64,000 nt of DNA, taken from assembly GCF_029051645.1 (NCBI RefSeq), contig NZ_JAACFS010000033.1:25591-89590 (forward strand). The letters are read 5' to 3'. The stretch is from Bradyrhizobium sp. CSA112. Its GTDB lineage: Bacteria > Pseudomonadota > Alphaproteobacteria > Rhizobiales > Xanthobacteraceae. The position numbers and the translations under genes are program-made. The notes under the pieces are model-generated. The model ran no database searches. It saw only the letters and a program-made list of their open reading frames with translations, and was not told the origin of the DNA. The first letter of the stretch is position 1. Every line of letters starts with the position of its first letter. Positions 9,035 to 18,696 of this stretch are shown piece by piece.

Positions 9035-9688
9035 GGTAAGTATCCCCCGGCAGAGCCGGGGGCTTTAGGTATTGGGCCGCTCGAAGCGGCAGTCTGGGTC
9101 GCTAACGCGACCCTACATTTGTTGGCCACCTGAAGGTGGCCGATCAACGCCACAAATTCATTTGCTCCAAGCGGCTGTCCTCTTGCTCCTGGTTTCTGAT
9201 GTACTCCCGTATCACCGCTTCGTCCCGACCTACGGTCGAGACGAAGTACCCTCTCGCCCAAAAATGCTGGCCTACAAAATTGCGTTTCTTCTCTCCGTAT
9301 ACACGGGCCAAATGGATCGCACTTTTACCCTTGATAAACCCGACCACCTGCGAGACTGCGGCGGAATCGAAATCATCATGTGAACGTGATCCGGCATCAG
9401 ATGACCTTCTTCGATCCGGCTTTCCTTTTGTTGTGCCAGCTTGCGAAACACATCCCCGAGGTGCCGCCTCAACTCTCCGTAAAGCGTCTTCCTGCGGCAC
9501 TTGGGAATGAACACAATATGATATTTGCACTCCCACTTGCTGTGGCTTAGGCTCTCGTACTCGTCCATCGTCAAACTTCCTTTCGTGTGCGTGGTGGCTC
9601 ACGATCAGAAGTTTCGGCGATGGGCGACTGCCGTAAATGTCAAACTTATGCTGCCTCCCCGGCAGAGCCGGGGGGTCTCCCGGTTATG
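9035..9688 (-). mobile_element. IS200/IS605-family insertion element (654 bp)
   Basis: The boundaries come from comparing copy B with the uninterrupted copy A (1333-1336): AAGGCGGA and CTAGCCACCGG are contiguous in A and separated here. The ends carry small hairpins, CCCCCGGCAGAGCCGGGGG near 9044-9062 and CCCCGGCAGAGCCGGGG near 9657-9674, of the kind used as subterminal recognition hairpins by IS200/IS605 transposases. There is no target duplication, as expected for this family. It truncated the C-terminus of the LysR gene in copy B. Confidence 0.85.
9144..9574 (-). pseudogene. tnpA: TnpA (Y1 HUH transposase), frameshifted
   Basis: The N-terminal part reads SHSKWECKYHIVFIPKCRR and LMPDHVHMMISIPP, which contains the HUH metal site (HVH). 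After IPP the frame changes to AVSQVVGFIKGKSA, HFWARGYFVSTVGRDE and IREYIRNQEQED, the last carrying the catalytic Tyr. A loss of a few bases near 9355 separates the two parts, so no full-length transposase is made unless frameshifting occurs. Confidence 0.85.
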
Positions 9689-9726
9689 CTAGCCACCGGC
9701 AAAAAGCACGAGCGATTTCGGGATTG

Positions 9727-10554
9727 TCACTCCGCGACCGCATACGCCCGATATTGCATGCCGCTGGGAGTCCGTGATCCCGGTATCACGTGCAGAAGGC
9801 CTCGGCGCACCAGATCGCTGACAATAATTTCGGGCGCGACCAGAAGGCATTTTCCGGTCATGATCGCCGGAAGAGCAAGGTAATTGTGATCATACCGCGC
9901 CCCCGACTTTATGTCTTTAGAGGTCAGGTTGATTGCCCTCAGCCAGGTGGGCAGTATGTCGGGCCGGGACGTGATGTTCAGAATCGGCATTGAGCGAACA
10001 ACTGAGAGGCTCTTGCCACCTGCGTGATTTGGAGAGCCGACGCAGACGAGTTGCTCGTTGTAGAGTTCCCAATCGTCGGCCGGTTCGATGACGGAAAGGT
10101 CGCGTGTAATCAAGATGTCGAAATCGTCGGAGGATGTCGGCATAGACAGCGAACTAATCACATCCACGATTACGCCGCCCATTTCAGCAGAGAATGCTTG
10201 GAGATTCGGAATCAGAAAGGAGTAGGCGAAGGTCGAGAGAGACGTACGGACCACAAGCCGATTGGCGTCCAGACGATTCCGCCGGCGCATGCTTTTAGCG
10301 GTGAAGCACACTGTATCTAGCGGTTCGGCAACTGTGTTCGCAAAAAGCCTTCCGAATTCCGTCAATTCGCATCGCCTGCCGCGTCGCTCCGTGAGGTCCG
10401 CGCCGAGATAGTCTTGCAGCACGGCCAGATAGCGGCTGACCGAGCTCTGGGTCGTTCCCAATGCGCTAGCAGCGCGCGTCACGCTTCGTTCTCGCGCGAT
10501 AGTCACGAACGCCCGGATCGCATTGAGGGGCACTTCATTGTCTTCGCTAGCCAT
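9727..10554 (-). pseudogene. LysR-type regulator of the cassette, copy B (C-terminally truncated)
   Basis: The first ~270 residues are nearly identical to the copy A regulator, including the winged helix and most of the effector domain. A two-base loss after GMQYRAYAV shifts the frame and stops translation at residue 275, and the IS element at 9688 removes the native end. About 27 residues are missing. DNA binding could persist, so a residual regulatory role is possible. Confidence 0.8.
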
Positions 10555-10908
10555 CTTCTATTCCGGCAACTTCGGGAATGTCCGCCAGTTTTCACGGCAG
10601 GCCATTGCCAAAGATGAATGTCCCATCACACTATTCCATGTTTTTAGCCGGATTGCTGCTTATCAACGGTATCTCGCGCGCAAAAACAACCTCTGGCCTA
10701 GGCCGATACGGTCGGCGCGATCGCCTTAATAGTTAAATTGATTTCGGGCGCGTTCTCCAGAGGCCCATCTTAAGAGCGCCCTGGGAATGGTCGCCACCAA
10801 TCGCTCGAACGCTCTTCTCGCAGTCGACAACACGCAATTTTCGGGAGGAGAAAGCGTCAAATCAAGTTTTCCGATTAACAGCGCGCGAGGATAGCGCCTG
10901 AGCGGAGC
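10555..10908. promoter_or_regulatory. Gap between pphA-like and LysR genes, copy B
   Basis: This matches 2204-2620 of copy A. The clearest element is a hairpin, AGCGCCTGAGC-GGA-GCTCAGGCGCT, at about 10896-10920, which overlaps the pphA stop codon on the - strand and is more perfect than in copy A. The LysR promoter must lie near 10555-10700. No gene is seen. Confidence 0.45.
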
Positions 10909-11838
10909 TCAGGCGCTATCTATCGTGTTGAAATCCTGATAGTCCCGGCGGTGAAGCGTACGTTCAACAAGGAAGCGAGCTTCAGCTGCTTTAACCTCGT
11001 TCATCTTCTGGAGTCTGAAGATCTCCTCCACCGGCAGAATGTCCTTGTGGACGTTCTGGGCGCCGCCGTTGGCGATTATCCGGCGGAAGGTCTCCTGCAT
11101 GGCAGTTGCAGCAGCGCGGATGCCGTAATTGCCATAGATCATCATTCGGATGTTGCAAGGTGCCTTGACCCGTTCGGCATCGAGATCCGGGTAGGCGTTC
11201 GGGACTATCACCAGCGGCACTGATCCGGTCCAAGCGCGCGAAAAGCTTTCAATCTCCAAGGGATCCTTCTTTTTCGAATGGATCAGGATCATGTCGGCGC
11301 CAGCCTCCACATAGGCTTGCGCGCGATGCAGGGCTTCCGCTTCGCCGAGGTCTGCGATGAGGGCTTCCGTGCGGGCGATGACCAGAAAATCCGGGTCGCG
11401 TCTTGTCGCAACGGCGGCCTCGATCTTACCCCGAAACTCCTCAATGCGCAGCAGTTCCTGGCGGCTGCCGGCCACAACAAGGCTCGTCACTTTCGGAAAG
11501 ATCTTGTCCTCGATAACAACGGCGCTGGCGCCGGCCCGCTCGTACTCGCCGATGGCATAGATGACATTGATCGCATTGCCATAACCTGTATCGATGTCGG
11601 CGATAATCGGCAGCGTCGTGCGTCCGGCGATCGCCCGTAGCATGTCGAGATGCTGTGTCATCGAGATCAGGCTCATATCCGGCAGGCCGTAAAGCGCCGA
11701 CAGCTCGAAGCCGGAGGCCCACAGGCCGTCGAATCCGGCTTCTTCTGCGAGGATCGCCGACAGCGGGCTATGGGCGGCCATGATGTGGACAAGCTTGGTC
11801 TCGGCCATGCGGGCGCGGAGGCGTTTGTCAGGGGACAT
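10909..11838 (-). CDS. pphA: Phosphonopyruvate hydrolase-like enzyme, copy B
   Basis: The 309-residue open frame is nearly identical to copy A and has the same DIDTGYGNA and EDKIFPKVTS motifs, with Thr at the hydrolase-discriminating position. One extra residue occurs in LVVAGSRQELL. It keeps a C-terminal tail after ARFLVERTL that is lost in copy A, so it probably shows the ancestral length. It follows a broken aminotransferase gene, so it may work with the aminotransferase of copy A. Confidence 0.8.
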   Translation of the reverse strand: MSPDKRLRARMAETKLVHIMAAHSPLSAILAEEAGFDGLWASGFELSALYGLPDMSLISMTQHLDMLRAIAGRTTLPIIADIDTGYGNAINVIYAIGEYERAGASAVVIEDKIFPKVTSLVVAGSRQELLRIEEFRGKIEAAVATRRDPDFLVIARTEALIADLGEAEALHRAQAYVEAGADMILIHSKKKDPLEIESFSRAWTGSVPLVIVPNAYPDLDAERVKAPCNIRMMIYGNYGIRAAATAMQETFRRIIANGGAQNVHKDILPVEEIFRLQKMNEVKAAEARFLVERTLHRRDYQDFNTIDSA

Positions 11839-11849
11839 CGGGAGGTCTT

Positions 11850-13041
11850 TCAGGACAAGGCCGCGCAGGCGGCGATAATGCGGTCGCAGGCGCGGGTGAG
11901 GTCCTCAAGCGAGGAGGCATAGGAAATGCGGATATAGGGCGAGGCCATGAAGCCGCTGCCAGGCACGACGGCCACGGCGAAATCGTCGAGCAGATACATG
12001 GCGAAATCAGTATCGGTTTCGATCAGCTTGCCGTCCGGCGTGCGCTTGCCGATAACACCGGCGCAGGAGGGGAAAACGTAGAAGGCACCGTCCGGCACGC
12101 GGCACGAAAGCCCCTCGGCTTGGTTCAACTTGGTGACGACGAGGTCCCGGCGCTGCAGAAAAGCGCTCGCGAATTCCTCGATATGGTCCCGACCGCCGGA
12201 CAGCGCCTCGATGGCGGCGTATTGCGAAATCGAGCTGGTGTGCGAGGAGGTCTGGCCTTGGATTAGGTTCATGGCCTTGATCAGCGCCAGAGGCCCCGCG
12301 CCATAACCGACGCGCCATCCGGTCATTGCGTCGGCCTTGGACACACCGTTGACTGTCAGCGTGCGCTGGTAGAGGTCTGGCGCGACCGCGGCCATGGTAG
12401 CGAAGTCACTGTTATAGGTGAGCTTTTCATAGATGTCATCGGACAGCACATGGACATGGGCATGGCGGCGCAGCACCACGGCGAGCGCGAGCAACTCGCC
12501 TCGGCTGTAGACCGCACCGGTCGGATTGGACGGCGAGTTCAGCATCAGCCACTTGGTGCGCGGCGTGATCGCCGCCTCCAGCCCTTCGGGGCGCAGCTTG
12601 AAGCCATGGAATTCATCGCAGGCGACGAGAACCGGTTTGCCGCCGGCGAGCGCCACCATATCGGGATAGGAGACCCAGCACGGCGTGGGGATCACCACCT
12701 CCTCCCCCGGATCGAGGCTGGCGAAGAGCGCGTTGAAGACGACCTGCTGTGGCGCCACAGCACCGTGATCTGCTCGATACCGTAATCGAGCCCGTGATCG
12801 CGGCCGAAGCTCTTGCGGATTGCCTCGCGCAGCGGCTTGATCCCGGCGATCGCCGTGTATTTCGTCCGCCCCTCGCCCGGATGCCGGCCTCGCGGACAGC
12901 GGACGGCGTATCGAAATCCGGTTCGCGCTGGCTGAGGGTGATCACATCGACGCCCTGATCGCGCAGCTCGGCGGCACGCGCCGTCATGGCCTTGGTTTCT
13001 GAGGGGCGGACGACGTTGAGGCGTTCTGCAACGAGAGACAA
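11850..13041 (-). pseudogene. palA: PalA-like aminotransferase, copy B (frameshifted)
   Basis: The C-terminal ~300 residues (11850-12758) are intact and keep the Schiff-base motif NGVSKADAMTGWRVG, but the N-terminal part is in other frames. Compared with copy A, one base is lost near 12755 (the ITVGCGAKQ coding region) and seven near 12880. The total of eight does not restore frame. The start would be the same TTG as in copy A (13039-13041). Confidence 0.85.
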
Positions 13042-13143
13042 AATAGAATGCCTAGCGAAGCTAGAGGGAAGATTTTCGATGGCTTCTACTTGCTCGCAAA
13101 ACAGTCTAACCAATCGGGCCATCGCGTTTTTGAACGAAATGAT

Positions 13144-14053
13144 CGAAAGATGCGATATTTGCGATGCATCGCCGGACACGGCCTCCGCAGACTTGCGTCA
13201 TCCAGCGGCAGAAGCCGCAGGGCTAGAGAGTATTGCGGCTGCGATCGACCTCATAGGCGCGTTACCGCATGCCGCTTGGGACCTCGTGTCCGGGGGTGCG
13301 GCGAGGGGCCTCCGGGGAGCGGGTCGGAGACGAAATTATTCAGACGACCAGCAGGCATTTCCGGTCGTCACCACCGGAAGCGTGAGATAGTGATGGTCCT
13401 AGCGGGCGCGCCGAGCACTATATCTGCTCTTCATGCTCATGCCGCGTCGCCATTGAGGAGCGCGTCCGGCCAGGAAGTAATGGTCAGCAGCGGGAGAGAG
13501 CGTTGCGCGATAAGTCCACGTCCGATGACTTATTGCGGCGCCGCCACGAAGATGAGAATTATTCATCATGGATGTCACAAAAGTCCAAAGGACCCGACAG
13601 CACAAGCTCGCGCGTGATCAGCACATCGAAACTGTCCGGGGTCGAGGACAAACCTAGGGAGCTGATGACGTTCTACGCCTCCTCCCATCTCGGACGAGAA
13701 TGCCCTGAAGGTTTGGAACAGCAACGTGTAGGCAAGGGTTGTGAGAGACATGCGCACGACCAAATCGTTCGCCTCCGACTCGTCGCGCCTCGCATGCGCT
13801 GGGCAGTGAACAGGATCGCCTGCAGGCTCGGCAACGCGTCGACGAAGAGCCGACGGAAGTCGGTCAGTTCGCTGTTTCAGACGCGCTACTCGATCAGCTT
13901 CGAGCCAAGATAGCTTTCCAGGACAGCGAGATGCGGCTGACCGAACCCTCGGTAATGCGAGGCTCTTCGCCGCACGCGTCACGCTCTGTTCGCAAGCGAT
14001 CTCCACGAAAACGCGCGCATAGCATTCAGCGATAGCTCTTTTCCGGAGCGCCA
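13144..14053 (-). pseudogene. Decayed second LysR regulator, copy B
   Basis: Fragments on the reverse strand match the ruined LysR of copy A: ARVFVEIACEQSVTRAAKSLAL at the helix-turn-helix, VVRMSLTTLAYTLLFQTFRAFSSE in the effector domain and a C-terminal scrap near 13250. Both copies carry different frameshifts, so decay continued after the duplication. Confidence 0.75.
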
Positions 14054-14225
14054 TGCATCATTCATCGCATATTGCGCGGTTTGCATCGAACTATTCGATG
14101 AATGTCATCCGGCTGTAGCGATTCGGGTTTTGAAGTTCTCGCACATCAGCGAACGCGTCCAAGCGAGATATGCGATCTCGTTGCCGTGCTCCGCAAGCTT
14201 TCCGGACAATGTGGAAGAAACGGCT

Positions 14226-15404
14226 ATGGCATCCGTATTAATTGACAGCATCGATAAGAATTACGGGCCAACGTCTGTTTTGCGCGGTCTTTCGCTGCCG
14301 ATAGCGGATGGTGAATTCCTGACGCTGTTGGGCCCATCGGGGTGTGGGAAGTCGACGCTGCTGCGTATCCTGGCAGGGCTCGAAGTGCAGGATGCAGGTT
14401 CGGTCTTGATCGGTGAGCGGGCGGTGGACGGCCTCAAGCCGAAGCAGCGGGACGTGGCGATGGTGTTCCAGTCCTATGCGCTCTATCCCCATATGACGGT
14501 CGCCTCCAATATGGCGCTGCCGCTCCGAATGCGCCGGCTCTCGGCCTTCCAGAGGCTTCCTCTTCTCGGCCGCTTCATGCCAGCAACGCCGCGGATCGCT
14601 GCCGAGATCGATGTGGAAGTCACCCGTACGGCCAAGTCCCTCGGCATTGGCCATCTACTGGCCCGCAAACCGGGGCAGCTTTCCGGCGGCCAACGCCAGC
14701 GCGTGGCGGTCGGCCGGGCGATGGTGCGCCATCCGGCTGTTTTCCTGATGGACGAGCCGCTGTCCAACCTCGACGCCAAACTGCGTGTGCAGATGCGCGC
14801 CGAGATCAAGGAACTGCACCGGCGGCTCGGGGTCACCTTCGTCTATGTCACTCATGACCAAGCCGAGGCCATGACGCTGTCGGACCGGGTGGCGGTGATG
14901 CTCGACGGCGAGTTGTTGCAGGTCGCTCCGCCGAAGGACATCTATGCCGATCCCGACGACCGGCGCGTCGCCGAATTCATCGGTTCGCCCAAGATCAATA
15001 TGCTCGACGGCGTGGTGCGAGAACGCGGCCTGATCGATGTGGCCGGATCGACGCTCGCGATCGAAGCCGATGCGCGTGCCGGCGAGCATCTCACCCTCGG
15101 TATTCGCCCGGAGGTTTTTCATCTCGCCGATCACGGCGGGCAGGGCGCACTGACCGGTTCCGTGCGCATGATCGAGCATATGGGGTCCGACCTCTTCGTC
15201 CACCTCGATCTGGCGGGCCTCGATCATCCGTTGATCGCGCGGCTGCTGGCCGAACGGGCGCCTCTTATCTCCCCTGGTCAGACCTTGCATGTTGGTGCCA
15301 AGCCGGAGCGCGTACTTCTCTTTGGCCGTGATGGGCGCCGTCTGCGCCGACAAGTGGGATCCGGCCGGGCATCGGTCACACCGATCCGGGAGATCACCCG
15401 ATGA
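14226..15404 (+). CDS. ABC transporter ATPase, UgpC/MalK type
   Basis: This nucleotide-binding subunit powers uptake by the adjacent permeases at the inner membrane. Walker A (GPSGCGKST), Q-loop (VFQSYALYPHMTV), signature (LSGGQRQRVAVGRA), Walker B (VFLMDEPLSNLD) and H-loop (VTHDQAEAM) are all intact, followed by an OB-fold (TOBE) domain over the last ~110 residues. An unusual ~25-residue insertion follows the Q-loop (LSAFQRLPLLGRFMPATPR). The ATG at 14226 is preferred because GGAAG precedes it; an upstream in-frame ATG exists at 14130. The stop overlaps the next start (ATGA), so this gene heads a coupled operon. Confidence 0.9.
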   Translation: MASVLIDSIDKNYGPTSVLRGLSLPIADGEFLTLLGPSGCGKSTLLRILAGLEVQDAGSVLIGERAVDGLKPKQRDVAMVFQSYALYPHMTVASNMALPLRMRRLSAFQRLPLLGRFMPATPRIAAEIDVEVTRTAKSLGIGHLLARKPGQLSGGQRQRVAVGRAMVRHPAVFLMDEPLSNLDAKLRVQMRAEIKELHRRLGVTFVYVTHDQAEAMTLSDRVAVMLDGELLQVAPPKDIYADPDDRRVAEFIGSPKINMLDGVVRERGLIDVAGSTLAIEADARAGEHLTLGIRPEVFHLADHGGQGALTGSVRMIEHMGSDLFVHLDLAGLDHPLIARLLAERAPLISPGQTLHVGAKPERVLLFGRDGRRLRRQVGSGRASVTPIREITR

Positions 15405-16372
15405 GCGAGCCTCTGGCTCTTTCCAGCGCCTCCGGCGAGCCGTCCGCGACAGGTAGCGTTCGAACGTTGCCATCCCCCGCGTCACCGACCCGCAGGCGAG
15501 CCTTTACGGAAGCGCTGGCGGCCTGGACGCTGGCCGGGCCGGCAGTCTTCTTTCTGCTCGTCCTGTTCTTCCTACCGGTGATCGGGATCTTCGTCATCGC
15601 GCTCAGCGACTGGCAGTTCGGGGTGCGTTCCTTTTCCTTCGTCGGCCTCGCCAACTTCCGCGAAGTCTTCGCTGACCCGGGCTTCAGGACGTCGCTTCTC
15701 AATACCGTCGCCTACGTTCTGATCGTCGTGCCGGGCACTGTCGTCCTCGGTCTTCTGATCGCGCTGCTGATCGAAAGCGGAAAGTCTTGCCGCTCCTTTT
15801 ACCGCGCCATCCATTTTCTGCCTTTCATGGCGACGCTCACGGCCATGGCAATCGCTTGGGAGGCGCTGTTGCATCCCACCATCGGCCTCGTCAACCAGAC
15901 GCTCGCCGCCATCGGCCTGCCGACCGCCAACTGGCTGCGCGACGAGAATACGGCCCTCCCGGTGCTGGCCGCCATCGGCATCTGGCAGAACCTCGGCTAT
16001 GCCATGGTGCTGTTCCTGGCTGGCATGAAGAGCATCCCGCAGGATCTCTACGATGCTGCCGATGTCGATGGTGCGGACCTTTGGCTTGACCGGATGCGCA
16101 CCGTCACGCTGCCGATGCTAGGGCCGGTCTCGATGTTCGTCGTTATCGTCTTGGCGGTGAGGGCGTTCGAGTGTTTCGACACCGTGAAAGTCCTTACCCG
16201 AGGCGGCCCCGGCCACGCCTCCGAAGTGCTGCTCTACACGCTATATCGGGAGAGCTTCGAGTATCTGCGCACCGGATATGGCGCAGCCGTTGCCGTCGTC
16301 TTTCTCGCCATCGTCGTGACACTCACGCTTGTCCAGGCCGGTGTCCTGGATAGAAAGGTGCACTATCAATGA
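15401..16372 (+). CDS. ABC transporter permease, UgpA/MalF type
   Basis: The 323-residue inner-membrane protein has about six transmembrane helices (first near AWTLAGPAVFFLLVLFF) and a cytoplasmic coupling EAA loop, DAADVDGADLWLDRMRTVTLP. It resembles permeases of the sugar and glycerol-3-phosphate uptake class (binding-protein-dependent, family CUT1). It overlaps the ATPase gene and the next permease by ATGA. Substrate is not evident; the genomic context favours a phosphonate or organophosphate. Confidence 0.9.
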   Translation: MSEPLALSSASGEPSATGSVRTLPSPASPTRRRAFTEALAAWTLAGPAVFFLLVLFFLPVIGIFVIALSDWQFGVRSFSFVGLANFREVFADPGFRTSLLNTVAYVLIVVPGTVVLGLLIALLIESGKSCRSFYRAIHFLPFMATLTAMAIAWEALLHPTIGLVNQTLAAIGLPTANWLRDENTALPVLAAIGIWQNLGYAMVLFLAGMKSIPQDLYDAADVDGADLWLDRMRTVTLPMLGPVSMFVVIVLAVRAFECFDTVKVLTRGGPGHASEVLLYTLYRESFEYLRTGYGAAVAVVFLAIVVTLTLVQAGVLDRKVHYQ

Positions 16373-17217
16373 GCGCCAACACGCGCAGCAACCGTCTGTT
16401 GCAGCCGTCCGCCACCGTCCGCCATGCGATTCTGCTCGCCACCGGTGCACTCATCCTCGTGCCCTTTGTCTGGATGGTATCGTTGTCGATCAAACCGCCG
16501 GGGGAGATTTTTGGGACTAGCTTCTCCTTCTGGCCCGCCCAGTTCTACGGAATCGAGAACTACACCAAGGCGCTGACTGAAGCGCCGCTGCCGCGCTACA
16601 TGGGCAACGGCATCATCGTCTGCGCGACGATCCTGGCGCTCCAGATTCTTTTCTGCGCGCCTTGCGCCTACGCGCTCGCCAAGCTTCGCTTTCTCGGCCG
16701 CGACCTGCTCTTCGGCATGGTGCTCATCGGCCTGCTGCTGCCACACCAGGTGCTCTCGCTGCCACTCTTTATCCTCGGCTACCAGCTCGGCATCCTCAAC
16801 ACCTATGCTGCGCTTATCTTCCCCTATGTCGTCTCGCCGTTCGGCATCTTCTTGTTTCGGCAGTTCTTCAAGACTATCCCCGACGATGTGGTACACGCCG
16901 CCCGCCTCGACGGTCTCTCTGAACTTGCCATCGTCTGGAGGATCATGGTGCCGATGGCACTGCCAGCCGTCATCGCCTTCTCGATCTTCTCGGTGGTCGG
17001 CCACTGGAACGATCTTTTCTGGCCACTGATCGTGGTCCGCGACCAGTCACTGATGCCGCCGCCGCTCGGCATCATGGTCTTCAAGAACGAGGAGGCCGGC
17101 AACGACTACGGCCCCCTCATGGCCGCATCCACTCTCGTCGTGCTGCCCCTCGTCATCGCGTTTCTTGCCGCTCAGAAATGGTTTGTCGAAGGAATGACCG
17201 GAGGAGCCGTGAAATAG
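16369..17217 (+). CDS. ABC transporter permease, UgpE/MalG type
   Basis: The 282-residue second permease begins with a hydrophobic helix (HAILLATGALILVPFVWMVS), ends with one near LVVLPLVIAFLAAQKWF, and contains the EAA loop VVHAARLDGLSELAIVWRIMVP. It completes the transmembrane heterodimer with the upstream permease. The start overlaps the previous stop, and the solute-binding protein gene follows after 76 bases. Confidence 0.9.
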   Translation: MSANTRSNRLLQPSATVRHAILLATGALILVPFVWMVSLSIKPPGEIFGTSFSFWPAQFYGIENYTKALTEAPLPRYMGNGIIVCATILALQILFCAPCAYALAKLRFLGRDLLFGMVLIGLLLPHQVLSLPLFILGYQLGILNTYAALIFPYVVSPFGIFLFRQFFKTIPDDVVHAARLDGLSELAIVWRIMVPMALPAVIAFSIFSVVGHWNDLFWPLIVVRDQSLMPPPLGIMVFKNEEAGNDYGPLMAASTLVVLPLVIAFLAAQKWFVEGMTGGAVK

Positions 17218-17293
17218 GTGACTAGGCCGATAGTGAACAAGTCAGACTATCAACGCCGACAGATGTCAGCGCACTTTAGAACGGAAAGTTCCT

Positions 17294-18550
17294 ATGAAAA
17301 TCAAAACCTGTCTATATGCAATGATCGGAGCCTGGATATTCGCCGGCTCCCCGGCTTATTCGGCCGACAAAGTCACTATTCATGTTTCTTACGTGAACTC
17401 CTACATGAAGCCGATACATGAGGAAATCGCGCGGCGCTTCAGTCAGCTGCACCCGGACATTGCCGTCGTTCTATCTTCCCCCGTAGAAGCTTGGGGGGAT
17501 CAGGTGCAGCGAACCATTCTTGACAGTGCCACGGGTAATCGACCGGACATTGCCGAACATGCGTTCAATCTTTTCGGCCAGATCGCAGATCGTGGTTTGG
17601 CGCAGCCTTTGGATTCGCTGATCAAGCAGGAAAAAGACTGGGCGTCGATGGGCTATAGCCCGGCGCTTACGAGTCTAGGAACATACCAGGGTAAGATCTG
17701 GGGCCTGCCATTCCGCATCTCAACGCCAATCATATTTTACAATGCCGATCTCCTCCGTTCGGTCGCCGAAAACCCGCCCGAATTTCCTTCCGATTGGCAA
17801 GGCATATTGCAAGTGGCGAAGAGGATCAGCGCGCTTGGCGACCAGAGGGTTGGAATGTTTTTCGACTACCAAGCTGATGGCAACTGGACTTTCCAGGCAT
17901 TGCTCAACCTTCGAGGTGGACAACTCGTGACCTCAGAAGGAAAGATTGGCTTCAACAACGCGGAAGGGTTGAGCGCCCTTACGACTCTGAATGAGATTGG
18001 TCAATCCGGCATGATCGACATGCCTCGTGAACAGGCGAGGCAATCGTTTGCTGCGGGGATTCTTGGTATGTACGTGGGCTCCAGTTCGCAGTTGGGCAAT
18101 CTCCTGAAAGCCTCAGGGAACAAATTCTCCATCGGAACCGCTTCCCTGCCACGCTCAGCAAGCAACGCAAGGATACCTGTGGGCGGTGGGATCTATATGC
18201 TGACAACCAAAGATCCTAAGAAGCAAGCGGCAGCCTGGGAGTACATTAAGTTTGCTACGGGACCGGTCGCACAAACCTCGGTGGTCGAACAAACAGGCAT
18301 GATGCCGAGCAACGACCTTCCTGCACACGATCCGAACCTACTAGGAAAATTCTACAGCGAGAATCCACTTTACTTGGCGAGTTTGGAGCAGCTTCCGATT
18401 GTCACGACTTGGACCGCTTTCCCAGGACCAAACTCCGTCAAGATCAGCGACACGATTCGCGAGCATCTGCGGGCCGTGGTTACACTCAAAGCGAAGCCCG
18501 ATATTGCCCTTGCGGCTATGACGAAGGATGTCGAGGCGCTTCTAAGGTAA
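17294..18550 (+). CDS. ABC transporter periplasmic solute-binding protein, family 1 (UgpB-like)
   Basis: The 418-residue protein begins with a signal peptide (MKIKTCLYAMIGAWIFAGSPAYSA) and has the family 1 pattern of an N-lobe with VNSYMKPIHEEIARRF and a central hinge. GGAAAG precedes the ATG. It gives the transporter its specificity. The base composition and synonymous choices look slightly less GC-rich than the permeases, so it could have been exchanged independently. Likely ligands, by context only, are phosphonates or glycerophosphonate-like esters. Confidence 0.9.
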   Translation: MKIKTCLYAMIGAWIFAGSPAYSADKVTIHVSYVNSYMKPIHEEIARRFSQLHPDIAVVLSSPVEAWGDQVQRTILDSATGNRPDIAEHAFNLFGQIADRGLAQPLDSLIKQEKDWASMGYSPALTSLGTYQGKIWGLPFRISTPIIFYNADLLRSVAENPPEFPSDWQGILQVAKRISALGDQRVGMFFDYQADGNWTFQALLNLRGGQLVTSEGKIGFNNAEGLSALTTLNEIGQSGMIDMPREQARQSFAAGILGMYVGSSSQLGNLLKASGNKFSIGTASLPRSASNARIPVGGGIYMLTTKDPKKQAAAWEYIKFATGPVAQTSVVEQTGMMPSNDLPAHDPNLLGKFYSENPLYLASLEQLPIVTTWTAFPGPNSVKISDTIREHLRAVVTLKAKPDIALAAMTKDVEALLR

Positions 18551-18696
18551 GCCTCAAAACCCAGTTTACCCGTTGTCTACTAATCGTATCTCGCAAGACG
18601 TGCACCACGCTGCGCGGCAAAAGAAACTGTGCTGGTGCACAACTCATAACCGAATGGCGCACCGGACTCTACTGGTGTTATGCAAAGGATCGGGAA

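Larger units (their letters stand above)
8517..14053. repeat. Tandem duplication unit, copy B
   Basis: This segment repeats 849-5706 in direct orientation. It has an intact porin at its left edge, a 654-base insertion element at 9035-9688, a truncated LysR gene, an open pphA-like gene, a frameshifted palA-like gene and the decayed second LysR gene. Shared upstream hairpins and intergenic sequence show that the whole block, not single genes, was duplicated. Confidence 0.85.

Noticed and set aside
14655..15485. 276-codon frame antisense to the ABC ATPase
   Set aside because: The + strand has all ABC motifs; the antisense product is rich in Arg, His and Asp and has no recognisable domain.
16366..17004. 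212-codon frame antisense to the UgpE-type permease
   Set aside because: Low-complexity, highly charged product, typical of the shadow of a membrane-protein gene.
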